Shown in pieces: positions 1 through 10,446 of a stretch of 64,000 bases of DNA (position 1 is the first letter of the stretch; the number at the start of each line of letters is the position of its first letter). The stretch comes from Podospora pseudocomata (Eukaryota; Ascomycota; Sordariomycetes; Sordariales; Podosporaceae): contig NC_085891.1 in assembly GCF_035222375.1 (NCBI RefSeq), forward strand, positions 2,852,001 through 2,916,000. The letters are read 5' to 3'. The position numbers and the translations under genes are program-made. Below the pieces are notes generated by a model. The model made no database searches and had not been told where the DNA came from. It was given only the letters and a program-made list of their open reading frames with translations.

Positions 1-212
1 GACACCCGAGCTACTTTGGGTTCTTTTGGTGGGCGCTGGGGACGCAGCTGACGATGGGGAACGTGGTAAGCTTTGTTGGGTATGCGGCGGTGCTGTGGAA
101 GTTTTTTAGCGGGAGGATCAAGGTGGAGGAGGAGGCGCTGGTGAGGTTTTTTGGGGAGGAGTATGTTGATTATAGGAGGAGGGTGGGGACCAAGATTCCT
201 TTTGTTCCTTGA
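1..212 (+). CDS. STE14: Isoprenylcysteine carboxyl methyltransferase, 3' end (partial)
   Basis: Only the last 70 codons are present; the gene begins before the window and ends at the TGA at 210-212. The reading frame gives (R)HPSYFGFFWWALGTQL, then a hydrophobic segment, then EEEALVRFFGEEYVDYRRRV and a C-terminal TKIPFVP. This is the characteristic end of the ICMT/Ste14 family: RHPSYFGFF and the EE-x-L-x-x-x-FG-x-EY-x-x-Y motif form the AdoMet and prenyl-cysteine binding region. The enzyme sits in the ER membrane and methylates the exposed prenyl-cysteine of CAAX proteins after prenylation and trimming. Two probable substrates lie in this window, the Ggamma subunit and Cdc42. The 3' codons are purine-rich (AGG, GGG, GAG), a trend repeated at the ends of several genes here. 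Confidence 0.9.
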   Translation, partial: HPSYFGFFWWALGTQLTMGNVVSFVGYAAVLWKFFSGRIKVEEEALVRFFGEEYVDYRRRVGTKIPFVP

Positions 213-292
213 GGTCGACAGGTTGGTTTGGTAGGGACTTGGAGTTGGGTTAGGTTTGGGTTATTTGGGGGAATTGGGATCGGAAAATGGGA

Positions 293-304
293 GGGGGGGG
301 GGGG
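293..304 (+). repeat. G12 homopolymer between convergent genes
   Basis: A run of 12 G lies in the 271 bp between the stops of STE14 and the convergent DGAT1 gene, so it falls in 3' flanking sequence of both. A length error from sequencing is possible. Confidence 0.8.
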
Positions 305-483
305 TGTATCATAGATTATGGTAGGGATAGGGATCAAGAGAATGATTTTTGAGATCAAAGTGGTGGTTAGTGTATTAAAACGTGTGAATTTTCTCATTTC
401 CATCTACTTGTCATTACTGTCCGGCTATATACAACAGCAGCTTATACGATCACTCCCCTATATATAACGGGAAAAAAAAGAAA

Positions 484-2235
484 TCAGTGAGGAGCAGGAC
501 AAACAGCCTGGACGCTCTGGTGCTGCTGCTGCCTGCTCACGCTCCCGTACTTGGCCTGCCAAGCATAAAAGTACATGAGCGCTGCGAACGGCTGTCCGAA
601 TATCGTGAAAGAGACCCAAAAGATGGTGTTGCCCAGCAGCTTCCCGCTCGACGACTTTCTTTTCTCCAGCGGTTGGGTTATTTGGATGAGGGGTAGCTGT
701 AAGAACATGCCCAGAAAGGCGACACCTACTATCCGTTAGCATCACGACCTTTGATGGGAGGAAGGGGGGATAGGGGAAAAATACCGATGAGATTGTGAGT
801 AGGTACACCAACCAGCAACTCATGCAAAACCGCACTCAGGAAAAAAACCGCGAAGCTCGCAGTCTTGTGCGTGTACCCCCTCGAGCGCATAGGGGAATAG
901 ACGTGACGCCGGAAAAACTGATACACTGGCTTGTTCCACGTCCGCCAGTACATCCCCAACCCCTCACTATTCCACCACGCTTCGTAAAAACTCCTATCCC
1001 CAAACCTTGTGATTTCCGCCAGGGCGTTGAGGAAGGATTGGAATAACGCAAAAAATCCGGCTAGCCAGATGACGAGGGAGATGGTGCTCAGTTTGAGGAG
1101 GCGTTCGATTATACTGAAATAATCCAACGAGGCGATTTTATCGAGCGAGTTGATCAACACCGGGGTGGCATACTGCGCGGAGCAGAACCATATAAACACC
1201 GAGAGGCAGACAACCTCGCCGAGCCGTTTGGCCACAAACACCCAGCGGATTTTGGAGGTGCGGGGGTAGACGGGTTGGTAGATTAGGGTTGGTGCCCACC
1301 AAAAGTAGACTAGATTCGTAAAGGTGATGTTGTTGGGGTAGGGACACTCCCTATATAATTCCGGGAGGGCGTCGAGTTCACCAGTGACGGGGTGGAGGTA
1401 GGCGTGGCGGAGGTCGCGGTTGGTGAATGCGTAGCTGGCGGTTTTGAGCCAGACGATGATGGCGTGGACTTCGGAGAGGGTGCCGATGAGGGGGTGGTGG
1501 ACGTGGTACCAGACTACGTAGGTCGTCAAAACAAGGCAGGTGGTGATGTTGAGGGCGTGGAAGATCCAGATGAGGGTCCAGGTGGATTGGAACTTGGAGA
1601 GCTGGGCTTCGGTGGGACTGGAGGTTCCTGAAGGGGAAGGTTTGGGTTTTGGGAATAGGGAGCTGCGGGCTGAGTGGGCGGCTACGAGCTCGATGAAGTA
1701 GGCGAGGAAGAGGTGGCAGGGGATGAGGAAGTAGAGGAAGATGCCGATTTGGAGGTCGGTGGGGCGGAAGTCGTGGCAGTTGAGGCAGATGAGGACGCCA
1801 TACTGGGGTTTTATGTCAGTGAATGTAGGAGAATCATTGGTGAAAACCAAGGGAGCCGGCTACCTTTTGAATGTTTTCAATGACAAGACGGAGGTTGCCA
1901 ACTACCAGGACAATCACCATGAGGTTGCGAAACCCCAAAAAGCTGGGTGTCTCGGTTGTGTCATGGCTAAGACATGAGGGTTGCGACTCAGAATGAATAG
2001 CTTCGACATGGCGGTACTTTCTGCTGCGATATGATCGTTTCGGTTTCTCTGGTGTTGAAATTGTTGTTTCCGTGTTGGAATTGCCATTCAATTGGTCCGT
2101 CTTTTTCACAACTCCCCCATCCTCCCCTCCTGTTCTGCGAGTGACGCCATTCGCGGGGTCATCAAGGCGAGTGCCCGTCGCTGTAGCCGTGTTCATCTTG
2201 GAATCATTGGTAGGCGATAATGACGCCTGAGACAT
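484..2235 (-). CDS. DGAT1-type sterol/diacylglycerol O-acyltransferase (MBOAT family)
   Basis: Exons read on the minus strand are 2235-1864, 1802-785 and 725-484, giving 543 residues; introns 1803-1863 and 726-784 are GT-AG. Residues 1-100 are hydrophilic and disordered. A membrane domain follows, entered at SFLGFRNLMVIVLVVGN and continuing across intron 1 as YGVLICLNCHDFRPTDLQ. Motifs near residues 395-460 are FYEAWWN (family FYxDWWN), YWRTWNKPVYQF and SAVLHELLVGVPTHN, which carries the catalytic His of the MBOAT fold. The family makes triacylglycerol from diacylglycerol and acyl-CoA in the ER; the sterol-acylating ARE branch is closely related, but the N-terminal and YWRTWN sequences favour DGAT1. 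The start at 2235 (MSQASLS) is preferred over an in-frame ATG at 2289, whose extra 18 residues are hydrophobic and atypical. Acceptor 2 is a TAGTAG tandem. Confidence 0.9.
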
Positions 2236-3303
2236 GAGATTGAAACAAACAAGAATAAAAATGGAAAATGGTGTGGGTGAAATAAACAAAAGTAGCGAAC
2301 GTTATAATGTTTAAAGAATGTGGTGGCGATATAACAAATCAAATCGCTTTTTTTGGCTGGTCAGGGTCCAAGAAACGGTGCGTCACTGGGCTGGTTTTAT
2401 TTGGCAGAGATGCCGATGGAACTAATTCCTCGGTATGGCACGGAAGGGCCGAGGAAGGAGAAGACAATTGGAAGCGAATGAATGGGTCAGAAGCAGGCCG
2501 CGAGGACGTGATATCGATGCTTGATGTATGTAATAAGGGGCCAAAGGGGCAGGGTGGGCAGGGCAGGGCAAGGAAGGGAGCAAAGCTAAGGTAGCTAGGC
2601 CCGCAGCAGAACACCGTTGGCTGCTGCAACCGGGAGCCTCAAAGTGTCCGTTTATACGAGAGAAGCAGTGATGGTGAAGATAGATAACAAGCAACTGGTG
2701 GTTGTTTAAAGTCCACAAGTTCTTATCTTGCTGGAGGGTACACCAAGAGCACGAGACATTGTGAGCCAAGCTCTTACAGGCAGTTCAATATCGAAAGCAG
2801 CGTCGACATTGGACGGAGAACGTGAAAAGCTGCAGGCCTGCTTTCAGGTTTGCACATGCAATTCCTGCAGTCGTCACAACGGTGGGGCATATCATGGCAG
2901 GGGTGGTGCTGTCTTGGCGCATGCCAGCCTGCTCCACCAGGGCAAGGAGATGCACCGTGTCTATATTACCACCACACTGTAGTATCCACACTTGCTTCGT
3001 GCACGGTCCACATGTTAATTGCTTCGCGCCCACCATGGGACGCGACAAAGCCAGAAGCTTCAGAGAGCTGTTACTTTATAGACAATTCACAAATTGCACC
3101 CAAAACCACTAGCTCGACTTGTTGCTTGTCCCAACGTCGTCACTACACCCAATCCCATGAGATTAGCCATCATAGTATAAATCTCGACAGAAATCTTACC
3201 CAGCTTATCACCAAGGTCTTGTACAGGTCGATACAGGTACTGGTCTCATTCATTGCCGAGTCTCATCGAATTCGATCCCGGCCATATTGATATTGCCATT
3301 GCC
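2236..3303. other. Divergent intergenic region, DGAT1 / PFS2
   Basis: About 1.07 kb holding the promoters of two divergent genes. Short frames here show no family resemblance. The clearest structure is a G-rich tract at 2537-2578, listed separately. Confidence 0.7.
2546..2568 (+). promoter_or_regulatory. Potential G-quadruplex tract
   Basis: Five G-runs of three or four bases are separated by one- or two-base loops (GGGG CA GGG T GGG CA GGG CA GGG). This fits the usual four-run G4 pattern. It lies about 310 bp upstream of the DGAT1 start, on the strand opposite to that gene. A regulatory role is inference only. Confidence 0.4.
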
Positions 3304-5410
3304 ATGGCATACGAGGGCAGAGACCATGGCGAGAAGGGCTTTGGCGGGGGTGGCCACGATGGTCCTATGCCACCGAGAGCTCGAGGTCGACGTAAGTTTT
3401 CGCCTTATTGCTGCGACTCTAAGTTCTGTTTGCGACTTCCCCCACCCTGGATACATCCTGATACATCGACAACATTGATCACCAAGATGACTTGCAAAAA
3501 ACAGAAACAGAAACGGACCAAAAAGCTAACAGAACCTTCCTTCCCCCCCCCAGGTCCTGTAACCGACTATGGTGCCACCATCGTCCACTGGATGAGAAAC
3601 CGCCGGCCGGGATACCAGGGTTCCTACCGTGGTGAGGTTGAGAGACCGAGTGCTAGCTATATTGTCGATGTAAGTACTTCCACTCTTGTTTCCGGTGCAA
3701 TAATCAATGCTAATTCCTCGACAGATGCTTCCACCCATTGCCAGAAGATCGAATCCAGCTGACACGGTGCCAACCAAGCACCTTCACTCCTCCCTCAACA
3801 AGATCAAACATCCCGTCAACGTGGTGAGATGGACGCCAGAAGGCAGAAGACTTTTGACGGCCTCTAGCAGTGGCGAGTTCACGCTTTGGAATGGCACAGG
3901 TTTCAACTTCGAAACTATCATGCAGGCTCACGATTCTGCTATCCGCGCCTTAGCCTACTCCCATAGTGACGATTGGCTTGTGTCTGCTGATCACGACGGC
4001 ATGATCAAATATTGGCAACCCAATTTCAACAACTTGGAGAGTTTCCGCGCTCATCAAGATCCTGTTCGAGATCTTGCCTTTAGCCCGAACGACACCAAGT
4101 TTGTGACCGCCTCGGACGACTCTACTCTCAAGATTTTCGACTTTGCTGCTGCCGCTTCTGAACAGACACTGACGGGTCATGGATGGGATGCAAAGAGTTG
4201 CGACTGGCATCCCACAAAGGGACTGATTGTGTCGGGATCAAAGGACCATCTCGTCAAGCTCTGGGATCCAAGAACAGGTCGCTGCCTGACCACACTCCAT
4301 GGCCACAAGAACACCATCACAAAGACTTCCTTTGAGAAGGTACGAGGCCAATGCCTCGCCACGTCTGCCCGAGACCAAACTGCTCGTGTGTTCGACCTGC
4401 GCATGATGAGAGATATTGTCCTCCTCCGCGGTCACGAAAAGGATATCTCCACCCTGACATGGCATCCCATCCACCCAAATCTTCTTAGCACTGGCGGCGC
4501 CGAAGGTTCGCTCTTTCACTACTTGCTTGACGAGCCCAACACCCCTCCGGGCCACGCGCCCTCCATTGCTGTATACGACAGCCCCGATCCTCAGTCATGC
4601 CCTGCCCAGACTATTTACCCTGCCCACAAGATACCCTATGCTCACGACTTTGCTATCTGGTCGCTCGACTGGCATCCGCTTGGCCACATTCTAGCATCGG
4701 GCTCCAACGACCGCATCACCCGTTTTTGGACCCGCTCTCGACCGGGCGAAACTGAATTCAATGATCGCTACCACATTGGCGAAGCCGCCGCTGAGGCCCA
4801 AGGCACATGGGATCGCCGTGGGAACCGTCATATGCGTCAAGTCGAAGAAGAACAAGAAATGGAGGATGAGATGGACGGCCTTGTCGACCAAAAGATGCCC
4901 ATCAAGCCACCTGGCATTCCTGGGTTTGGCAACATTCCAGGCCTGCCCATGCAAGGAGTTTCAGCTCTGCCCGGCCTAGGTCCTCCACCGCCGCCTGGTC
5001 TTGCCGGAAGAGGTGCCGGTGTTCCACCCAACTTACCCTTCCCGTTACCAGGACTCCCACCGCCTCCGCTCCCCGGAATCGATCCCAAGAATCCTCCCGA
5101 TTTCGCTGCCATTGCCGAGATGATGAAAAAGGCTGGTATTCCACCGCCACCACCTCCCAGCTCGGGTGGTATCCCGCCTCCCCCGCCAGGGATGCTTCCG
5201 CCTGGCCTCATTCCGCCTCCAGGGTTTCCTCTGCCACCTGGTTTCCCTCCTCCGCCGCCCCATCTGGCTGCTCAAGCTGCGGCCCAGAATTTTGGTGACG
5301 GCGGTCATGGGGATCGTGAGGCGGGCGGCCGAAGACGAGCACCGCTTCCTAGTCAGGAGGAGAGTCTGCGGATGGAACAGAACCGGGGGCATTATACCAG
5401 AGCGAGATAG
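3304..5410 (+). CDS. PFS2: Polyadenylation factor subunit 2 (Pfs2/WDR33-like)
   Basis: Exons 3304-3391, 3554-3669 and 3725-5410 give 629 residues; donors are GTAAGT and the first acceptor follows a C10 tract. Exon 2 carries [20 protein letters not shown] and [10 protein letters not shown], the family's N-terminal signature just before the propeller. Residues of about 95-410 form seven WD40 repeats, starting [20 protein letters not shown] and ending near FWTRSRPGE. Residues of about 460-600 are a Pro/Gly-rich tail with many PPPPP blocks. In yeast and mammals Pfs2/WDR33 is part of the cleavage and polyadenylation factor, and the mammalian protein helps read AAUAAA; the same nuclear role is expected here. 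The ATG at 3304 (CATTGCCATGGCA) has a better context than an in-frame ATG at 3253. Confidence 0.93.
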
Positions 5411-5802
5411 GAAAGAGGCCGGGTGGAGAGGAAGGACAAAGGACTAGTGGAGATTCGTATTTGTATCATAATGTTTAAACCAAGCGAATTGATCACATAT
5501 GCACTCTACAACTTGAGTGTGTCCATGAGAGTCGGGCATCGGGTTCCATCGAGTGCTACATTATTAGACAGGGTGTACCTCTTTATGCTTTGTGGTCGAG
5601 AGATTGTTCTGCCGAGAGTACGCACATGATTGCTTTACTGACCTTATATGAAGTGATGTCTCAAGGCAGGGCTAGCTTCAGCCACATAGAATGAGAGTTT
5701 GACTGTGTCAAGGTTGAGTTTCCTCACCCAGCCACAACCCAATCTCTCACCCAGGCGCCTGACTGGAAGTCTAAACCCGAGATAAAGTTTCTTACGGATA
5801 GC
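5411..5802. other. Intergenic, PFS2 3' side
   Basis: 392 bp with PFS2 3' UTR and the leader of the next gene. I see no gene or distinct element. Confidence 0.6.
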
Positions 5803-6711
5803 ATGTTACAAACCATGAAAGGTGGAAGAGGCGCCACGTCAGATCTTTCGGCTCATCACCACTCTCTTTTATTTAAACATCTTCCTTCCATCCACAGCGA
5901 TCCATCTCAGCAACAGATCCGACCTCGTTCCAATCCGTCGTGTCAACTACCCACCAACAAGGAAGACGTCCAAACCTCCGATCTCGATGACGTCCCCAAG
6001 CTCACAACACGATGCAACGATCACGTCAACGAAGCTTGCCGCCTAGCCGGAACACCAGGCGAGCCACCAGGACCATTCTGGTATCTCCGTTTCAGGTACT
6101 GGGTTCAATTTGCCCATGTGGCTCTTCTACGACTTAAGGAGAAAGAGGAGAGAATCCAGAGCTTGGAGAAAGAGTCGAGTTACTCGCAAGCCAGGGCCGA
6201 ATTATTGGAAGCCGAGCTTCAGAGGTCATATACCACGTTAACCTCGCTCTCCCAGGCTCTCGCCAACGTTACTTCCTCCGCATCGGAAAATGACAGTTCC
6301 TCCTCCACCTCTCTGGACAAGAACACTACGGCTGATACGCAGCAATCCACAATCCCCAATCTTGAAGTCCGTGTAGAAGAACTGGAGGCCTTGGTCACGA
6401 CTCTTGCTGCTTCCGACCCTTTCGCCACCCCAACTTCCACCGTGCCAACCACACCAATCATGACACCGACAACCACGGCAACCAATTCAACTGTGGGTGC
6501 GGCAGTAGATGTGGTCCGGTGTCTAACCTGCTCGAAAGACTTTTCCCACTTGAGAGACTATCAAAACCACACGTGTACGGCAGTATGTAATGATATGGCC
6601 CAGTGTTTAACCTGCTGGAAAATCTTTTACCCCTTTGGAGGCCACCTCCGTTGGGACGAGCGGGTGAGCCGCTATGTCTGTGGGCGATCCCTGGGTACAG
6701 GGCGTGACTGA
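5803..6711 (+). CDS. Unrecognised protein with coiled coil and C-terminal cysteine motifs
   Basis: A single open frame of 302 residues that I do not recognise. Residues 1-60 are Ser/His/Pro-rich and may be partly leader: no other in-frame Met occurs before residue 220, so the start (5803 or 5815) is uncertain, and a 5' intron ending at a CCACAG near 5900 is possible. Residues of about 80-120 contain GPFWYLRFRYWVQFAHVALL, followed by a predicted coiled coil (LKEKEERIQSLEKESS to about 150, again near 190-205), then a Thr/Ser/Pro linker. The C-terminus has two CLTC modules. The first, CLTCSKDFSHLRDYQNHTC plus a further Cys, fits C-x2-C-x12-H-x5-C, a C2HC-like finger; the second (CLTCWKIF) is a degenerate relative. 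Nuclear or adaptor function would be a guess. Confidence 0.6.
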   Translation: MLQTMKGGRGATSDLSAHHHSLLFKHLPSIHSDPSQQQIRPRSNPSCQLPTNKEDVQTSDLDDVPKLTTRCNDHVNEACRLAGTPGEPPGPFWYLRFRYWVQFAHVALLRLKEKEERIQSLEKESSYSQARAELLEAELQRSYTTLTSLSQALANVTSSASENDSSSSTSLDKNTTADTQQSTIPNLEVRVEELEALVTTLAASDPFATPTSTVPTTPIMTPTTTATNSTVGAAVDVVRCLTCSKDFSHLRDYQNHTCTAVCNDMAQCLTCWKIFYPFGGHLRWDERVSRYVCGRSLGTGRD

Positions 6712-9242
6712 TCCCTCTGAGGTTGAGTTGGCTGTGGGTGCTAGGAGGTATAAACCTTTTTCCTGGGATTGGGGGGAGTATGAAGAGGTTAGGGATGTCT
6801 TGGGAGACACCGGGGGGGGGGGCGGGTATTGTTGATAGATTTGAACGGGATATCTTTGTGGCGTCTTGGTTTTGGTAATTAGGGGGGACATCAACGGGGA
6901 TATAGGCCGGTGAGAATGGGAGGATTGTTGGGTGATGATAACAGTGCTGTACCGGAAAGGACTATACCTTACTATCATACGTACCACTTTTAGGGAGTTC
7001 TTCTGTACATGGATATTATTTACAATCTAAACAAACCCAAATCCACCCTCTTTTTCACAAGTCAAACTTCTACACCATCCATACAGCCATCTATCCAACC
7101 ATCATGACAAGTCCCCTTCCAGCAAACACACCCTCTTCCATCCCAGCTTACACCAACAAGCTTGCCTACCTTTACACAATATATACCTCCTTCCATTTCC
7201 CTCCCCCAGCGAAAGTAGCCAAGGTTTCCCCTAACCAACCAACAAAGAATTTCCGTATACGACAAACATCCAAGGAGGGAAACAAACCCCCGCCTCTCCG
7301 TCAGAATCCCGCCCTCTCGCGTCCTTCGGGTTAGTGGTTGAGGAAAAAAGGAGACTGATATCTGTTCCAGCTAGGTACAGAAAGGGTACAACATCTTCGC
7401 TTTACATTTTTATTTTCTTCTTCTCAATCTTTGTTGCCTTAGTCTTCAACAATGATACATTCATTCACACTGGCTTGGGTATCTTTCACACTTTTTCTTC
7501 TTCACATAAAACACAAATCATACCTCCAGCTAGGTAGATTCGGGTCTTTTTTATTTTTGTTTTTTGGTTTTTTTTTTTAAATTATTTTTATTTTATTTTT
7601 TTAATTTTTTTTTGGAAATTTAACTGATAAATTTTACTTAAGGTGTGCGCTTCGCGCTTGGAGTGGGGACATGAGTTGAGTAGTTGTGATGGCAGAAAAT
7701 AGATTCTACTTTGTCAGATCGAGCAAGATGAATTGTAGTTAGGTAGGTAGGTAGGTAGTTTTGATGATGCCCACAGCGTGCTGGGGCACTCCAAAGCAGG
7801 ACTCAAATCGTCAATATCTAGCCTCCGTCTCGACTCCGCTCAAAGAGTCATCCATCCGATCTCGTGTTTTATGTGGTTTGTCGTTCGCCACCCGGCCGGC
7901 CCGGCTCGGACACATCTTTCCGGGGTCCTTCCCACAAGCATTTACATAACACAAAGTAATAGCAGACAGTATAAGTTGACATAAACTATACCACACACAC
8001 ACCCTTACTACGAAAAAACAACAACAGCCCCCTGCCTTCCTTCTCATACTCCCGGCTTTAAACCCCCAACCCTCCATAAACAGACAAGACAACAACAAAA
8101 AAAAAACATAACACAAACAGAAACCAACAACCGCCCCCACCTCTCATCCCCCCCCATTACCCCCTTATACCTCGCCTCCAAAACTATCATACACACACTT
8201 CTTCACTTCTTTACACCTCCCATTCCCCATCCCCATTTTCCCACGCCTATCAAGCCTTGGAACTCCTAAGAGAGTCATATTACAACATCCAACCCCTCGT
8301 CCCGCTCATTTCCCTCTCTGGTTTGTTGTGTCCCTCCAACCCCAACATGGAGTCATGATCAAGGTCACAAGGATCAATGCAGGCTGCAGGAATAAAGTGA
8401 CAAGAAAAAGTTTTGCTTGTGCTGAAATTGTACAGGCGCCATACAGCATTCCCACCCCATTCTCCTACCACAACCCCCCCAACAACCTTTTCTCGTCATG
8501 TGGAAAAAACCGAACGGGTGTTTTGTGTGTGTGCGACTGACTGGATCTGAAAACTGGCGGGCTACCAACAAAAGTAGACTAATAAAAAGGTGAACGAACA
8601 ACGACAACCCCTGGGTAGAGAAAAAAAATGATAGATTCGGCAGCATCGGGCAGCCAAGCCCAGAGACAAGGAAAATAGAGAAGGAAGAGAAACCAAAAAG
8701 CAGTTCCCCCCTCCCCTGACGTTGTTCACTGCGATAAAAGAACAGAAGAGAGAAGAAGACAACAACTTGATAATTCCCCAACCCCTCCCTTCCCTTTCCC
8801 TGAACCTAACATGAATGGAGACCCGCTTATCTATACCTTTCCCATCATTATGAGGCGTGACAATGAAAGTCGTTATTCGTCCCCCTCCCAAAAAGTTTTG
8901 CAGTTGCCCCTTTCTGAACCCATTTTACACAGAGATTAATGTTTTTTTTCTGTTCGCTCGGTAGTCGATGGACGATGGTGGCGATGGGGAGTGGGCAGCC
9001 TAATGTGTGAAAGCCGTGGCCCGATATAAGATGCGGAGGAAGCGGTCGAAAGAAACGGTGAGAGAGACGAGGCTGGGTGCCTGGGTGGTGGGCAAAGACT
9101 CGTGGAGAAGGGGACGGTGGTGGAAAAAGCCGACGAGGGGAAGTGACTTTGGTTGTTCGTGATTTGGCGATGCGGTAGGGGGAATTTATCGACGTCCGAA
9201 CCTAAAAGATGGGGGAGAAAAGTTCGTATGAATACTTGACAA
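6712..9242. other. Convergent intergenic region, 2.5 kb
   Basis: Lies between the 3' ends of the 5803 gene and PP1. It holds a G11 run (6812-6822), an AT-rich block (about 7535-7640), a TAGG microsatellite near 7739-7757, and CT- and A-rich tracts near 8000-8110. No frame here has a recognisable domain. Part is probably 3' UTR. Confidence 0.6.
7535..7640. repeat. AT-rich homopolymer block
   Basis: About 100 bp of T and A runs, followed by ACTTAAGG and a short GCGC-TTC-GCGC inverted repeat at about 7648-7658. No coding sequence and no clear repeat ends are visible. Confidence 0.5.

Positions 9243-10446
<1,204 letters not shown>

Noticed and set aside
2235-2289. Upstream in-frame start for DGAT1
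   Set aside because: Adds 18 hydrophobic residues (MFISPTPFSIFILVCFNL) before an otherwise hydrophilic N-terminus; the inner ATG is more typical.
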